DNA of 64,000 nt from Gracilaria gracilis (taxonomy: Eukaryota; Rhodophyta; Florideophyceae; Gracilariales; Gracilariaceae), in contig JARGSG010000197.1 of assembly GCA_030374805.1 (NCBI GenBank), positions 806,001 to 870,000 on the forward strand, written 5' to 3'. The position numbers and the translations under genes were made by a program. The notes below the pieces were generated by a model. The model ran no database searches. It saw only the letters and a program-made list of their open reading frames with translations, and had not been told where the DNA came from. Positions 9,626 through 22,516 of this stretch are shown piece after piece (the first letter of the stretch is position 1; each line of letters starts with the position of its first letter).

Positions 9626-10289
9626 GCGTGGGAGGCGTGACGTGCAGCACGAAAACGCGCCGGAACAAGACATGATTGGGCGAAGCGCGCTGACAGGCAG
9701 CTGCCAGAGACACGCTCACCGCCGCCGCTTCACGTGCGGCGTGACGCGGCTGGGCGCAATTGGCCGCCGCACTCGTCAATTCCGCGCAATTGAAGTGTGA
9801 TTTTAACGCGCCTGTGGCGCGCCATGCGCGCGCGGTGTAATGGCGGCGCCCCACGCCTGTGGCGGCGTTATTTGCACGTGCCAACAACGGACGCGGTCTT
9901 CGTGGCCAACGCCATTGCCGCGCAGTGGCGCCTTCCTTCCCGCACCTCCGCCCACGCGCCCCCCGCCACTTACTTGCCGCTGCTCCTGACTCGCACCCCG
10001 CAACCACCCCCCCCCCCCCCCCCCCCCCCACTTCCTCAATCTGCCGTTCAATTCATCCTTCCTCCCTCACCCGCTGCCCGTCGCTCACCCACCAACGTCA
10101 GTCTCTTCTGGGCCCCTCGTTCGCATTCCGTACGCGTCACGCCCGCGCCCTTTTTGTTCACGTCCACGTTGTGGTACTGAGTGCTGAGTGCTGCCGTATC
10201 TTCGCCCCGCACGCTAACGTCGCTCTTCCTCCGCGTAGACGTCCTCCTTCGTCTATTGAGCAGTAATACCAACTGCCTATCTCCCATGC
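9626..10289 (+). promoter_or_regulatory. Upstream region of the NIPA-type transporter gene
   Basis: GC-rich DNA turns into a cytosine- and pyrimidine-rich leader, including a run of 23 C at 10007-10029, before the ATG at 10290. The Harbinger element ends only 664 bp upstream of this ATG. No TATA box was recognised. Confidence 0.45.
10007..10029 (+). repeat. Poly(C) run, 23 bases
   Basis: Uninterrupted cytosines on the coding strand 261 bp before the start codon of the NIPA-type gene. Its length may be unstable or mis-sequenced. Confidence 0.95.
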
Positions 10290-11306
10290 ATGCAGATGAA
10301 CGTCGCTGGCGTGCAAACTTTGCCCGACCTCACGCCTATGACTGCACCATGGTCAATCGGCCTCGTACTTGCAATGGCGGGATACACCATGTGCGGAGCG
10401 GGTATGAATCTCATCAAACTCTCTCATATCAAACGCGGAACCACCACCGGTAGCACTGTGCTTCGCTCAACCCCGTTTAACCGCCGTTCGTCACCAGCGC
10501 ACGCCACTCTGTTATGGTTTTGCGGCTACGGTGTCAACTCGTTGGGCGGAGTGCTCAACACAGCTGGTTTACGTTTTGCCGCCCAGAGTTTGATTGCCCC
10601 TCTTAGCAGCATGGCTCTCGTTGTCAATGCCGTGTTTGCCACCTTTGTGCTAGGCGAACGGCTTGGTCTTCGCGATGTTCTGCCAATGTCGCTCATCGCC
10701 TTTGGCAACATAATAGCCGTTGCTAGCGCCAATCATTCCGAACAGCGCGGACTCACACTGCTGGAGATCTCTCAGTTGTTTCGACGCTCTTCGTTTCAGC
10801 TTTATCTCATCACTGTTCTCGTCACGGCTTCATTGCTCATGGTTATTAGGGGGAGAATTCGGCGCAGAATACGAAAGTCTGGCGGCGAAGAAATGGCTAA
10901 CCCTACCTTGGTTGCGTACGCGGGCTTGTGTCATGCTGCCGCAGCTGCCATGCTCAGCGTGAACACCGTGTTTTTGTCGAAGGCCAGTCTGCTAGCGCTG
11001 ACTGACGGATTGCATAACGCGTTTAAGCCTCAGTTTCTGGCGCTCATTCTTACTTGGCTCTCGCTCGTTTGCTTTTGGATTTACACCTTGAATCGCTTGC
11101 TGGCGAGTCATGATATTCTCTTCATCGTGCCGGCCATTGAAGTACTATGGAGTCTGTGCTCGATGATAGGAGGCGGAATTTTCTTTGACGAGTACTCTTC
11201 TATGGAGATGTCTAGGAGAGTGACCTTCGCGGTTGGTGTGGTGATCAATCTAACAGGAGTGTTCATCTTGTCGAGAAGAGGAGAGAAGGGAAACAAGCTG
11301 GGATGA
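10290..11306 (+). CDS. NIPA-like membrane transporter (putative Mg2+ transporter), 338 aa
   Basis: This is an intronless ORF from an ATG with about nine hydrophobic segments. The order and wording follow the NIPA/DUF803 branch of the drug/metabolite transporter superfamily. An early GAGMNLIKLSH segment is followed by NSLGGVLNTAGLRF and LIAPLSSMALVVN. Later come LNRLLASHDILFIVPAIEVLW and SMIGGGIFFDEYSS before a final helix and a short basic tail. Animal NIPA proteins move Mg2+ and other divalent ions at the plasma membrane or endosomes. The substrate here is inferred from the family only. There is no cleavable signal peptide; the first helix probably acts as the anchor. The gene faces the Rab2 gene tail to tail. 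Confidence 0.82.
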   Translation: MQMNVAGVQTLPDLTPMTAPWSIGLVLAMAGYTMCGAGMNLIKLSHIKRGTTTGSTVLRSTPFNRRSSPAHATLLWFCGYGVNSLGGVLNTAGLRFAAQSLIAPLSSMALVVNAVFATFVLGERLGLRDVLPMSLIAFGNIIAVASANHSEQRGLTLLEISQLFRRSSFQLYLITVLVTASLLMVIRGRIRRRIRKSGGEEMANPTLVAYAGLCHAAAAAMLSVNTVFLSKASLLALTDGLHNAFKPQFLALILTWLSLVCFWIYTLNRLLASHDILFIVPAIEVLWSLCSMIGGGIFFDEYSSMEMSRRVTFAVGVVINLTGVFILSRRGEKGNKLG

Positions 11307-11703
11307 GCGGTGACTTAGGTTCAGCAATTTTCCGTATGGTATCTATCTAGGTTTTGTTCTTCAGTTTTTGAATTGTAGTATAGCACTTGTTTCTTTAATT
11401 GACTACGACGACGATCGAGTATCGTCTGCACCTCCGGATAAGGCAAAAGGTCGACTCAAATGTCTACACCAACGAATCCGTACTAACGAATGGCCAGAAG
11501 TTGTACAGTGTTTTCCATGTGTAGGTTCATATGTGCAATAACAAGTTGAAGCGAAACGAACGAGCTTGGGAACAGTCTGACAGCAGTAAAGCGCGCTTTC
11601 ATTTCGTACGCATGTGCCACTAGATAGCGTTGGGATCAAATTATGATGGTTGCTCTCTATCCGATACGCGAGGATAGAATGCGCTTGACAGGCGCCATCG
11701 CTC
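11307..11703. other. Convergent 3' intergenic region
   Basis: Lies between the stop codons of the NIPA-like gene (+) and the Rab2 gene (-). No gene, hairpin or repeat was recognised. It should hold both 3' UTRs. Confidence 0.5.
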
Positions 11704-14058
<2,355 letters not shown>

Positions 14059-17016
14059 ATGGCCTCAGTCGCCATGAATACCTCCCATCTTGCCCTGGCT
14101 TCAACAACAACATCCTCTGATCATGCCATGTGTTCAGCGCCGTTGGCTGCCTCCAATGAACAGCAGCAGCAAACATTAGAATGGACTCCAGCTCCAGAAA
14201 AACTCCAAGCAATCGCCAACTTACTTCGAGAATCTACCTCAGCTTTTACAAAGGTGCAACAGCATGTGTACGACCAACTACATCAGTACTCTTCTGTTTG
14301 TGATTTCAACAACTACTTAGTTTACATCCTAGCACACGGGTACAACAGCTCTCAAGCTGCCTATCAACAAGTAGACGCCGTAAGACAGGCAGCTGGATTG
14401 GTATTGAAGAATAACATTCGACCTCTTTACAACACTTTACATCCCCACAGCAGGCAATATATCAATGCACAGTTACTCGCTGCAATAGGTGATAATTCGT
14501 ACCAAATCAGGACCGTAGCAGCTACATGTATTTCTACTATTGTCAAGTCTATGCACGCATTAGTTGCCTACTCTGGATTAACCAACACTCTCATTCAATC
14601 CATGGACTCTGATCGTCTCACGTACATAGAAGGTGCTCTTACAGTTCTTTCTGTTCTCGCTGAAGACGCCCCCCTCGCTCTCAATCACGACGTTTCACGT
14701 CCGTTAGACGCTCTCGTTCCAAAGTTAATCCACTTATGCGTACACCAATCCGAAGCTATTCGAGCAAAATCGGTTCAGATCTTGAATCATCTAATACTCG
14801 GTCTACCCACTGCACTTCACGATCATGTAGATGCTTTCATCCGAACTCTATCCTCCATTGCAGAGGACTCTTCGGCCCAAGTAAGGAAGAGAGTATGTAC
14901 GTCTATTTGTTTACTGACCGAATCTACTCCCCAATCTCTTGCTCCTTACCTCAGCAATGTAATTGAGTTTATGCTTGCTTCAAGCAAAAACCGTGATGAA
15001 CTGATCGCTCGCGAGGCATGTGAGTTTTGGATTTTAGTGGCGAGGGTGCAAGGTGGTAAGGAGGTTCTTAGATCATATCTTCCAAGACTAGTGCCAATCA
15101 TTCTTGACAATATGGTATACTCAAAAGACGAGGTCGAGCTGTACAATGAACTAAACAAATCGGATGAGAATGTGCCTGATAGTGAGGATGACATCAGGCC
15201 TCGCTTTCATCAGCCTCGTTTTGTTCAGTCCAGCGCCACCGGAATGAATGGGGATATCCCTGGTATGGATGCAGAGCCAAACTCTGCAGCTGAAAACGGT
15301 AGTCATGTGGGGTCCGTAAGCGGAAATGGTTTTGCAAGTGGTTCAAATGGATCAAGTACAGGTGGATATGACTCTGATGAAGAAGGTGGTTATGAGTCCT
15401 CAGATCTCGAAGACTATCGGGATGAATCTGAGTGGACTCTCAGGAAGTGTTCCGCTGGTGCAATAGACATGTTCTCGCATGTCTTTGGAGACGAACTGTT
15501 GGAATTTCTTCTTCGCAGACTTGAAGGCAAGGTATATGACAAGTCCCACTGGGAACAGAGAGAGTGTGGCGCTCTTGCGCTTGGGGCGATCGCACAGGGT
15601 TGCTATCACGGTATGCTACCGGTACTGCCACACGTAGCCCCAATTCTCTTTAATCTCACCGGAGATTCGCACAACATGGTAAGATCCATAGCGTGTTGGG
15701 CATTGTCTAGGTATTCAAAGTGGATAATCAATGAGAAGAGTCGCTTCGAGCAGTTAGTCGATACTCTTCTAAAACTAATGGGAGACTCGAACAAGCTAGT
15801 TCAAAAAGCAGCTTGTTCTTCTCTAGCAATGCTCGCAGAAGAATCCGGGACCCTGCTATCACCATTTCTGCCTATGATACTCGGTACACTAGCTCGTGCG
15901 TTTGCTCAGTACCAGAAGAACAATCTCATTGTCCTGTACGACGTGGTATGTACAATGGCAGATGCCGTAGGGAACGAACTTGCGGTGCCGGAGCACATGA
16001 ATGCACTCATGCCCTTACTCACGGCTCAATGGAACGCCACATCTGATAATGATAGCAAAATGTTGTCATTATTAGAGTGCTTATCACATGTCTTCCGTGC
16101 TCTTGGAATAAGCTCTCAGCAATATGCAGGAAATATATTCTCACGCTGCACTACCATTATGGATTCGATTTACACGCAAGAAGGGCGAGGTGAGAAGGAG
16201 GACGCTCATGTTGATTTCCTTACTTGCTGTCTCGATCTTATGTGTGCTTTAACTGAAGCGCTTGGGCCCAATGTTGACCCGTTTGTCGGGAATAATGGAA
16301 GCGGAGGAAAATCTGTTCTGCCTTTGCTCTTTGCAGGGATGAAGGACGGTCGGCAGGAAGTCAGGCAGAGCGCGTTCGCGCTTCTAGGCGAACTCGCTCG
16401 CGCTCGCACCCCGTCATTGATACCTGCACTAACGGAGTATGTAAAATTCACAGTGGAGGCATTGAATCCCGAATATATGTCAGTTTCAAACAACGCGACA
16501 TGGGCCCTGGGAGAGTTGGTGATGATGGCCGGGTTTCTACCGCCAACTGTTCCAATAAGCAGAGATGTGATTCAGAGATTACTCGTAGAGAGAGCATTGG
16601 ATTGTTTAATTCGGGTTGTCAACATGCCACAACTGAACAGGAGCCTACTGGAAAACTCAGCGTTAACCTTGGGAAGAATGGGCCTCGTTATGTCTGAGGC
16701 AATGGCTCCAAGACTGGAGCAATTTGCAGAGGCCTCGTTTTCGTCGTTGAGAAATATTCGGGACGACATCGAAAAAGAGCAAGCGTTTCACGGTATGAAC
16801 GCCATGGTACGTCTCAACCCCACAGCAATCATGAAATGCTTTGGAAACTATCTCGATGCTATTGGGAGTTGGTTTCATTGCAAACCAGACCTGGAAAGCG
16901 AGTTTGGTTCCATACTCCATGGATACAAACAAAACCTGGGGGACCAATGGTTTTCTTTGTTTAACTCGTTTTCCACGCCATTGCAAAACCTGTTGAAAGA
17001 ACGATTTAACCTCTAG
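14059..17016 (+). CDS. TNPO1: Transportin (karyopherin beta-2), 985 aa
   Basis: Intronless. After a low-complexity N-terminal extension of about 45 residues, the family sequence begins at LEWTPAPEKLQ. It then follows transportin-1 through the HEAT repeats: DFNNYLVYIL, LVLKNNIRP, ACEFWILVA and PDSEDDIRPRFH. An acidic glycine/serine-rich loop around residues 430-460 (DSDEEGGYESSD) corresponds to the acidic HEAT-8 loop that transportins use in cargo release. WTLRKCSAGAIDM, CGALALGAIAQGC, NNATWALGE and IRDDIEKEQAFHGM follow, with an ending like human transportin-1. Transportin carries PY-NLS cargoes such as RNA-binding proteins through nuclear pores under RanGTP control. The length is near 900 aa plus the extension and a longer loop. 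The leader is markedly pyrimidine-rich. Confidence 0.95.
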   Translation: MASVAMNTSHLALASTTTSSDHAMCSAPLAASNEQQQQTLEWTPAPEKLQAIANLLRESTSAFTKVQQHVYDQLHQYSSVCDFNNYLVYILAHGYNSSQAAYQQVDAVRQAAGLVLKNNIRPLYNTLHPHSRQYINAQLLAAIGDNSYQIRTVAATCISTIVKSMHALVAYSGLTNTLIQSMDSDRLTYIEGALTVLSVLAEDAPLALNHDVSRPLDALVPKLIHLCVHQSEAIRAKSVQILNHLILGLPTALHDHVDAFIRTLSSIAEDSSAQVRKRVCTSICLLTESTPQSLAPYLSNVIEFMLASSKNRDELIAREACEFWILVARVQGGKEVLRSYLPRLVPIILDNMVYSKDEVELYNELNKSDENVPDSEDDIRPRFHQPRFVQSSATGMNGDIPGMDAEPNSAAENGSHVGSVSGNGFASGSNGSSTGGYDSDEEGGYESSDLEDYRDESEWTLRKCSAGAIDMFSHVFGDELLEFLLRRLEGKVYDKSHWEQRECGALALGAIAQGCYHGMLPVLPHVAPILFNLTGDSHNMVRSIACWALSRYSKWIINEKSRFEQLVDTLLKLMGDSNKLVQKAACSSLAMLAEESGTLLSPFLPMILGTLARAFAQYQKNNLIVLYDVVCTMADAVGNELAVPEHMNALMPLLTAQWNATSDNDSKMLSLLECLSHVFRALGISSQQYAGNIFSRCTTIMDSIYTQEGRGEKEDAHVDFLTCCLDLMCALTEALGPNVDPFVGNNGSGGKSVLPLLFAGMKDGRQEVRQSAFALLGELARARTPSLIPALTEYVKFTVEALNPEYMSVSNNATWALGELVMMAGFLPPTVPISRDVIQRLLVERALDCLIRVVNMPQLNRSLLENSALTLGRMGLVMSEAMAPRLEQFAEASFSSLRNIRDDIEKEQAFHGMNAMVRLNPTAIMKCFGNYLDAIGSWFHCKPDLESEFGSILHGYKQNLGDQWFSLFNSFSTPLQNLLKERFNL

Positions 17017-17266
17017 ATTCTAGAGCCACCCGTTCTCCCATCCCACGGCCCTTCACTTACTACTGACAACTTGCGTCTAACCCAATAGAGCTGGGAGCCC
17101 ATAGCTTTTCCGGGACGCATTGCTTCGCCCTAATCTTGGCTCAGGCGCATTGCCCATGCACAGTAACCATAGGTAACCTACGTAGGATAGAATATGTACA
17201 GGATTCTGCAGAGTTTGACGCACTGCGGAAGCATCGAGTCTAGTAAACCGCTACCTGGCAATTAGT

Positions 17267-18208
17267 TTAACTTTTATTGCCTTTTCTAGGTAAGCGTGGT
17301 CTTAGAATGAGATAAAAAGCGACCCCGAGACCAGGGGTTAATACGACAGAAAGCGCCGTCAAGAACGACTCAAGCATTTTTCCAGTGACAAACCAACCTC
17401 GTCGCCGCATATCTTCTATCAACGGTCCTAGCGTTAGTACGCTGAGCAGGATGCCATCAAGCGTCGAAACGCATGCGAACCGATCTGTTGACAACAGGCG
17501 TTCCAGATTCACGAAAGAGGAATAGAGAATAGCATTATGAACTTCTGCTGTTCCGGGTGTGAATAATCCAAGGGCGAAAGTGTAGATCCATATAGTGAAA
17601 ATCATTGTTCCAATCGAAAAGATTCTTGACTCTAGGAGTCTGGTAAAGAAGCCGCCTTTGGAAATGTCTTGAGAGTAGACAGAAGGAGCATATTCGCGAC
17701 CAAAAAGGTAAGGACCAAGCGCACCAAAGCCGACAAACACGCCAGCAAACGAGAACAATCCTGTGGAGAGCCGCTTTTGAGCACTAGACCCGGGATTCAA
17801 CAACACTGCCATGTTGATGGATAGTACTCCCACCAAACAGAATATGGCAAAGAAAAGGTCATTCACATCATCCAAATTTCCATTGACGATACGACCAATT
17901 TCCCCAACATCAGTTATAGATCCTGGTGCCAGGAAGAAAGCAAATAGAACAAAGCCACCATAGGCGGCTGCCGTCATAAAACGCTCAACCTTGACGTACT
18001 TGTTTGAAGGAGACTCAGAAGAAGAGCTTTTTGCGACTTCATCCACTTGTGTTGTATTAACTATCTGTGCTTTATGTCTGCTCAATTCACGGGACTGCCT
18101 GCTGTTTTGAGGCCGAACGCAAACCGTTGGAGAGAACCCAAATGTCGAAATAAGACGACTTTTGCTCACAGACAAGGGAAGCGTGAAACCTATCAGAGAA
18201 GCAGTCAT
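17267..18208 (-). CDS. Plastid-targeted multi-pass membrane protein, unknown function, 313 aa
   Basis: The start is the ATG at 18208; codons further upstream lack an ATG. The first 45-60 residues are rich in serine, arginine and hydroxylated residues with few acids (MTASLIGFTLPLSVSKSRL), as expected of a plastid transit peptide. A serine-rich linker follows, then about six membrane segments, including FVLFAFFLA near residue 90, FFAIFCLVGVLS, SFAGVFVGFGALGPYLFG, GTMIFTIWIYTFALGLF, a further one near LDGILLSVLTLG, and FLTALSVVLTPGLGVAFYLIL. The C-terminus is short and basic. I do not recognise the family with certainty. It resembles uncharacterised plastid proteins of cyanobacterial descent. 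The localisation is inferred from composition only. Confidence 0.75.
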   Translation of the reverse strand: MTASLIGFTLPLSVSKSRLISTFGFSPTVCVRPQNSRQSRELSRHKAQIVNTTQVDEVAKSSSSESPSNKYVKVERFMTAAAYGGFVLFAFFLAPGSITDVGEIGRIVNGNLDDVNDLFFAIFCLVGVLSINMAVLLNPGSSAQKRLSTGLFSFAGVFVGFGALGPYLFGREYAPSVYSQDISKGGFFTRLLESRIFSIGTMIFTIWIYTFALGLFTPGTAEVHNAILYSSFVNLERLLSTDRFACVSTLDGILLSVLTLGPLIEDMRRRGWFVTGKMLESFLTALSVVLTPGLGVAFYLILRPRLPRKGNKS

Positions 18209-18918
18209 GTTCACTCTATTTGCAGACCAGCTCGCAATATTATGTGTAGATCAAACGCTATGACTTGGTACTTCCAAACGTTTTTGGAGCCTCAGCAATC
18301 TAGAGGCTTTTCTGTCGTAGCTCTAATCGTTGGGAAAACCACAATAATTTGCCGCAGGAAAAAGCATATCCTCGTGCTCTTCTCCATGCATTCGGAGATC
18401 TTTGGTTCGTATTCGAGATTCCAAGATGTATTGCACAGTATTTTCGAAATTCCAAACGGCCAAACGAGCCAACCTTGGCCGTGACCTGAATCTCAGATCT
18501 CAGATGGACTTAAAAAGCCGCTATCAAGGTGACTGTCACAAGATGTATCGAGGTACGAGGGTACCCGATCAATGGATGAAGTGCTGAACCTTTTCGTGTG
18601 AAAGGAGATCGAGGCATGTGAAAGAAGGGCACTTTGTCACTGATCTTCCCCCGCCTCGGATCCGAAAATCGTTGCTGTCCAAAGGCTCCCAGGCTGGACG
18701 GAAAGCTGTCTAGGCCACAATGGAGCCACTGCTGTGTGGAGGGCTCTCTTGTGTAGCCTTTCTTCTTGGTTTCGTTCGAGACTCGTTGAATCTTTTCATT
18801 TCTCGCCACAAGAGAGAGAAACAATGACAATGAAATACACAGCTCTCCATACTTGCATTTATACCCCACGCCGCAGTACTTCGGAGTGGAACGCTTTCCT
18901 CCAAACTGCTTTATAAAC
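18209..18918. other. Intergenic region between the plastid protein gene and the SDR pseudogene
   Basis: No gene or repeat recognised. It contains the upstream region of the leftward plastid-protein gene. Confidence 0.5.
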
Positions 18919-19780
18919 ATGTCTGAACTCAGAACTGCGATTAACGTTTCGAGACGATGCAGAAAGGGTGGCCCTTAAATTGCGGTCGTAACCGGAGCTT
19001 CCCGAGGACTCGGGCTAGCTCTGGCTTCAAAGCTGTTGGACGATGGTTTCGCTGTGGTTTGCGCGCAAAGGACATCATCCATGCTGGCATCTGTACATGG
19101 AAATGCTTTGAGTGTTCCACTAGATTTGAGTCAAACAAAAAGCGCTGATCTTTTTACTCAAAGGATGGTCAGTGAACTACCGTACATTGATGTGCTGATA
19201 AACAATGCACCTATTTGTCCCGAGGATCATGTTGTTCAAGATCTGTACCCTCCTTGGAACGACGTGATGCACATGAATTTCTTCGCTCAAGTCCATCTGA
19301 CGGAACGATTGCTACCACTCATGGACGCATCAGGGGGCTCTCACGAGTGATCAATATCTCGTCAGGGGATGGGGAACTGGTATTCTTCGCACCCAAGCTT
19401 CGTGATCTACTTGTGGAGCTCCAGAATCAACAATCTGTGCCAAACCTCATCTCTGGCCTTTCAAGTTTTGTTCAGAGACACTTGGAAAACACCGCAACTG
19501 TGATCAGGAATATGTTTTCGACCTTCAGCCGGCGTACATGTTATCCAAAGCGGCCTTAAACTGCTATATCGGTGTTGCGGCGTCGAGATCACTGGCAAAG
19601 AAGGGCTGCGTCTCGTTTGTATCCGCCTGTCCCGGTGACGTTGACACATCAATGCCCGATCCAAGTGCCAACTTAATCACACCAAAAGAAGCGGTAAGTA
19701 GAATGGCATGCATTCTCGACCTGGAGACACATTGCAGAACAGGCAAGTTCTTTCGCCATGGCTTACAAATAGACTGGTGA
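18919..19780 (+). pseudogene. Short-chain dehydrogenase/reductase pseudogene
   Basis: An SDR protein can be followed across three frames. From ATG 18919 the frame meets a TAA at 18976-18978, just before VVTGASRGLG, the cofactor-binding TGxxxGxG motif. The same frame goes on through DVLINNAP (the NNAG-type motif, with proline for glycine) to a stop at 19348-19350. The next part, RVINISSGDG, with the serine of the active-site region, lies in a second frame. The catalytic Y-x3-K (YMLSK) and the C-terminus (19538-19780) lie in a third. The frame changes fall where the protein runs on without a gap, so small indels explain them better than introns. The original enzyme would be a Rossmann-fold NAD(P)-dependent reductase of about 280 aa. 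Assembly error cannot be excluded. Confidence 0.8.
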
Positions 19781-20905
19781 GAGAACCTCGAGAGTTGGTC
19801 TTGAACACTTTTTTTGGGTATCTTTGCCAAGCATCATTCATCACATCATCATGTTGATGAAGATACAAGGCAAGGACACGGCTTTACCCCTTTTCTTTTC
19901 AGATTGTTGGAAAGCAATGTGTCGTACGAGCCATTCACGGCTTACCACGAATCCATGTGTATGGTAACCTATTCAGGTTATGAGCACTCAAATCCGGAAC
20001 TTTCAGAAGTTCAAATGTGAGCCGTGTTTGTCGAACTTCAGGTAATCTTCTGGGTGAAGAGTACAAAGCTCTTCGTCTCATGAACAACACTCCTTCCTAC
20101 CTCAGTTATATATGCTTCGCTACTGTTTCTTAAGAAATCAAGTTTATGTACATCGAGGTTATGCTACCATATCCCCTCTCCTCATATGTTCCACATGTGC
20201 TTCGATCTGGTTAGGACTGCACTATGCTCTCTTCCTCTTTTGCTCTCTGTTGTGAATACATTAGCTCAACCATTACTGGGTACTACATGTTTCTTTTGAA
20301 AGAAGGCCTTCTCTCACTCGGAGAGTCAATATTCCTATATTCTCCAATTGCCAATTGCGCAAACCGTCTGAACATGGACTGAAGCAGGCAGCACTCTATC
20401 TAGTACGAACTGCAAACTCTAGAGCACCTATCCTACGAGATGATTCGCAAACCGTTCTCAGGACTCAACGATAACTCCCAAGTAAGACTAGAAAACAACT
20501 TGGTTCGAAGGGACCATCATTATGGCAAATATGATTCGCAAACCGTTCTCAGGACTCAGCGATAACTCCCAAATAAGACTAGAAAACAATTTAGTTCGAA
20601 GGGACCATCACGATGGCAAATACTTTTGGGTTGGAAGATGAAGACTAATGATTCTCTGCTGAGCCAACGTTCAAAACTAATTTCGACTCTCATGTGTTAC
20701 GATATATGGTATTCACACATTCGTCAGAGCCCCACATAGGGGACCCCCGGTACAATGGCTGAAGAGCGAGAAAAGGAAAAGTTAGTCTTTGTAGATGCGT
20801 TAAGGTTATGCGTCACAGTTTGATCGGGTTGAACCATAACCTCCTGTAACTCTGTGGCTTTGAGGTCTCCCATATACGAAGTCAGGAAAGCTGATCAGTT
20901 CGTTA
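19781..20905. other. Intergenic region with a tandem duplication
   Basis: No gene is recognised between the SDR pseudogene and the stop codon of the SGNH hydrolase gene. It holds the 91-bp duplication at 20440-20621. Confidence 0.55.
20440..20621. repeat. Two tandem 91-bp repeat units
   Basis: Unit 1 is 20440-20530 and unit 2 is 20531-20621. Both start ATGATTCGCAAACCG and end ATGGCAAAT. They differ at only a few positions (for example ACTCAACG versus ACTCAGCG), so the duplication looks young. It is non-coding. Confidence 0.9.
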
Positions 20906-22516
20906 TTACTTTGGTGTTACAGTGGATCCTGCAACCGCTGCAACGGCAGCGGAAGCGCGAGAAATATCTTTGGTAGCTGCGTCGGCTACGTCCGCCGCTT
21001 GTCCAACAGCACCGACAGCAGCTGCACTGGCGCGGACACTGGCGCGATGAGTTACACTGGTTGCAGCTTGGACACCCTTCTTAAAAGCTGTCACCATGTG
21101 CTCCGCAATTCTTTCAGCCCATCGCTTGTACCCAAGCTCTGAGGGATGAACACGATCGAGAGTGGAGAAGTACTGGACCGGATTGGTTCCCCACTCATGA
21201 TTTGGAGGCTGTCCAACAAAATAAACCTTCCTCATTGTGCGAGACAGCTGCAGCTTTTGCGAATCCCAGTAGTCGTTGAGGAAAATAACTATGGAACGCA
21301 GCGGTTCGTGGAATCTTGGCGTATGGTGCACACCAGGGATAGCGGGTAAAAACACGGAGCAGTCATCTCCAACCTGCTGGCGGATGCTATCTATAAACTC
21401 AGCAAGGTCCTGTCGGAACTTGCTTGCTGTTCGAATGGGAGATATGCGCTTCCAGTCGTTCACTCCAGTGACAAGTACGACTGCAGAAATATCACCAATG
21501 GTGCCGCGCTCCCGTTCACGAATGAGCATTGGGATAATTTTTCGCTTGAGCATTCGAACATCACCTCCTGTTAGGCTCACGGCATTCCACTGAACGTCAA
21601 CATTGAGCATTTCAGAGAGGTAGCGGGCTACTTGTCTTGGAAGGGCAGGACCATCACTGGGCCCATCCTCGAAACTAGACTCTCCGCCGACGCCACTGAC
21701 AAGGGAGTCACCGATTATTAGGATGCGCTTCCTCTTGATAAAGGTGCGGCCGTTTTGGAGGTTGGTAACTGTCTTCAAGTTGGCTTCAGCAAGCTTGACT
21801 CTAGCACCTTCGACTGCATTCTTGACAGCGTCAGAAATCTTTTGCTCAACGATGCCAGCAGCAGCGGCAGGCGTGGGAAATATTCGGGAAACGTGCCCTT
21901 CGGCGCTCGATAGGGTTTCGGTAAGACGAACTGGGCGTTCCACTCCTGAGCGAGGTCCTTTGGCATCCGGAGGCGATTCGTAGGTGGCCTTCAGAAACAG
22001 AGCCTGGCTGAGGCCAACGGTGCTGGCCAGGCCGGCAACTATGCCGACATAGCTCTTCTTTATAGGCTTTGAGACAACGGAAGCCGCCATCTTGGCACGC
22101 GAGCGCTTGCTGGAAGTGCGTGAGGAGGCAGTGGTGGTGGTGGTAGTGGTAGAGTCGTCAATCTCCGCAATGCCGCCGCGTGCAATTGGAGCGGAGGCGG
22201 AGGTGAGAGCCGGAAACGGGCTGAAGCTGTCGCGCGCGGAGTGGAACGAGGAGGAGGAGGAGGCGGAGGAGGAGTCAGAGCCGACGATGGAATCGGGCGG
22301 AGTAGGTGGTCGGGGATAAGCGAGCTCGGTGGTGGAGGTGGACGGAACCGGTCTGAGGTCGAGCGGGTGCTTGATGCGCTGCACGCGAACGTAATGGAGC
22401 GACTCCTCGTAGATGGTGCCGTCAGGATCTGCGCGCGACTCTGCCGAGGGCGGCGGTGGGGGAGCGCGGGGGGGACGTCGCGCGGTGGCGTGCGACTGCC
22501 GGGAGCGCGGACGCAT
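20906..22516 (-). CDS. SGNH/GDSL-type hydrolase with N-terminal extension, 536 aa
   Basis: Intronless from ATG 22516. The first 150 residues are low-complexity (proline, serine, threonine and arginine runs). They are followed by a hydrophobic segment (VGIVAGLASTVGLSQALFL, about 155-180) that may anchor the protein. The hydrolase domain spans about 260-480. It has block I IIGDSLVSG with the nucleophile serine near 269, the oxyanion glycine in LTGGDV, GVND (block III) near 354, and DRVHPSELG near 455, giving the catalytic aspartate and histidine. All four blocks are intact, so it should be an active esterase or acylhydrolase. The substrate is unknown. The C-terminus is alanine-rich. An alternative start at the methionine just before the hydrophobic segment (RAKMAASVV) is possible. 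Confidence 0.85.
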   Translation of the reverse strand: MRPRSRQSHATARRPPRAPPPPPSAESRADPDGTIYEESLHYVRVQRIKHPLDLRPVPSTSTTELAYPRPPTPPDSIVGSDSSSASSSSSFHSARDSFSPFPALTSASAPIARGGIAEIDDSTTTTTTTASSRTSSKRSRAKMAASVVSKPIKKSYVGIVAGLASTVGLSQALFLKATYESPPDAKGPRSGVERPVRLTETLSSAEGHVSRIFPTPAAAAGIVEQKISDAVKNAVEGARVKLAEANLKTVTNLQNGRTFIKRKRILIIGDSLVSGVGGESSFEDGPSDGPALPRQVARYLSEMLNVDVQWNAVSLTGGDVRMLKRKIIPMLIRERERGTIGDISAVVLVTGVNDWKRISPIRTASKFRQDLAEFIDSIRQQVGDDCSVFLPAIPGVHHTPRFHEPLRSIVIFLNDYWDSQKLQLSRTMRKVYFVGQPPNHEWGTNPVQYFSTLDRVHPSELGYKRWAERIAEHMVTAFKKGVQAATSVTHRASVRASAAAVGAVGQAADVADAATKDISRASAAVAAVAGSTVTPK

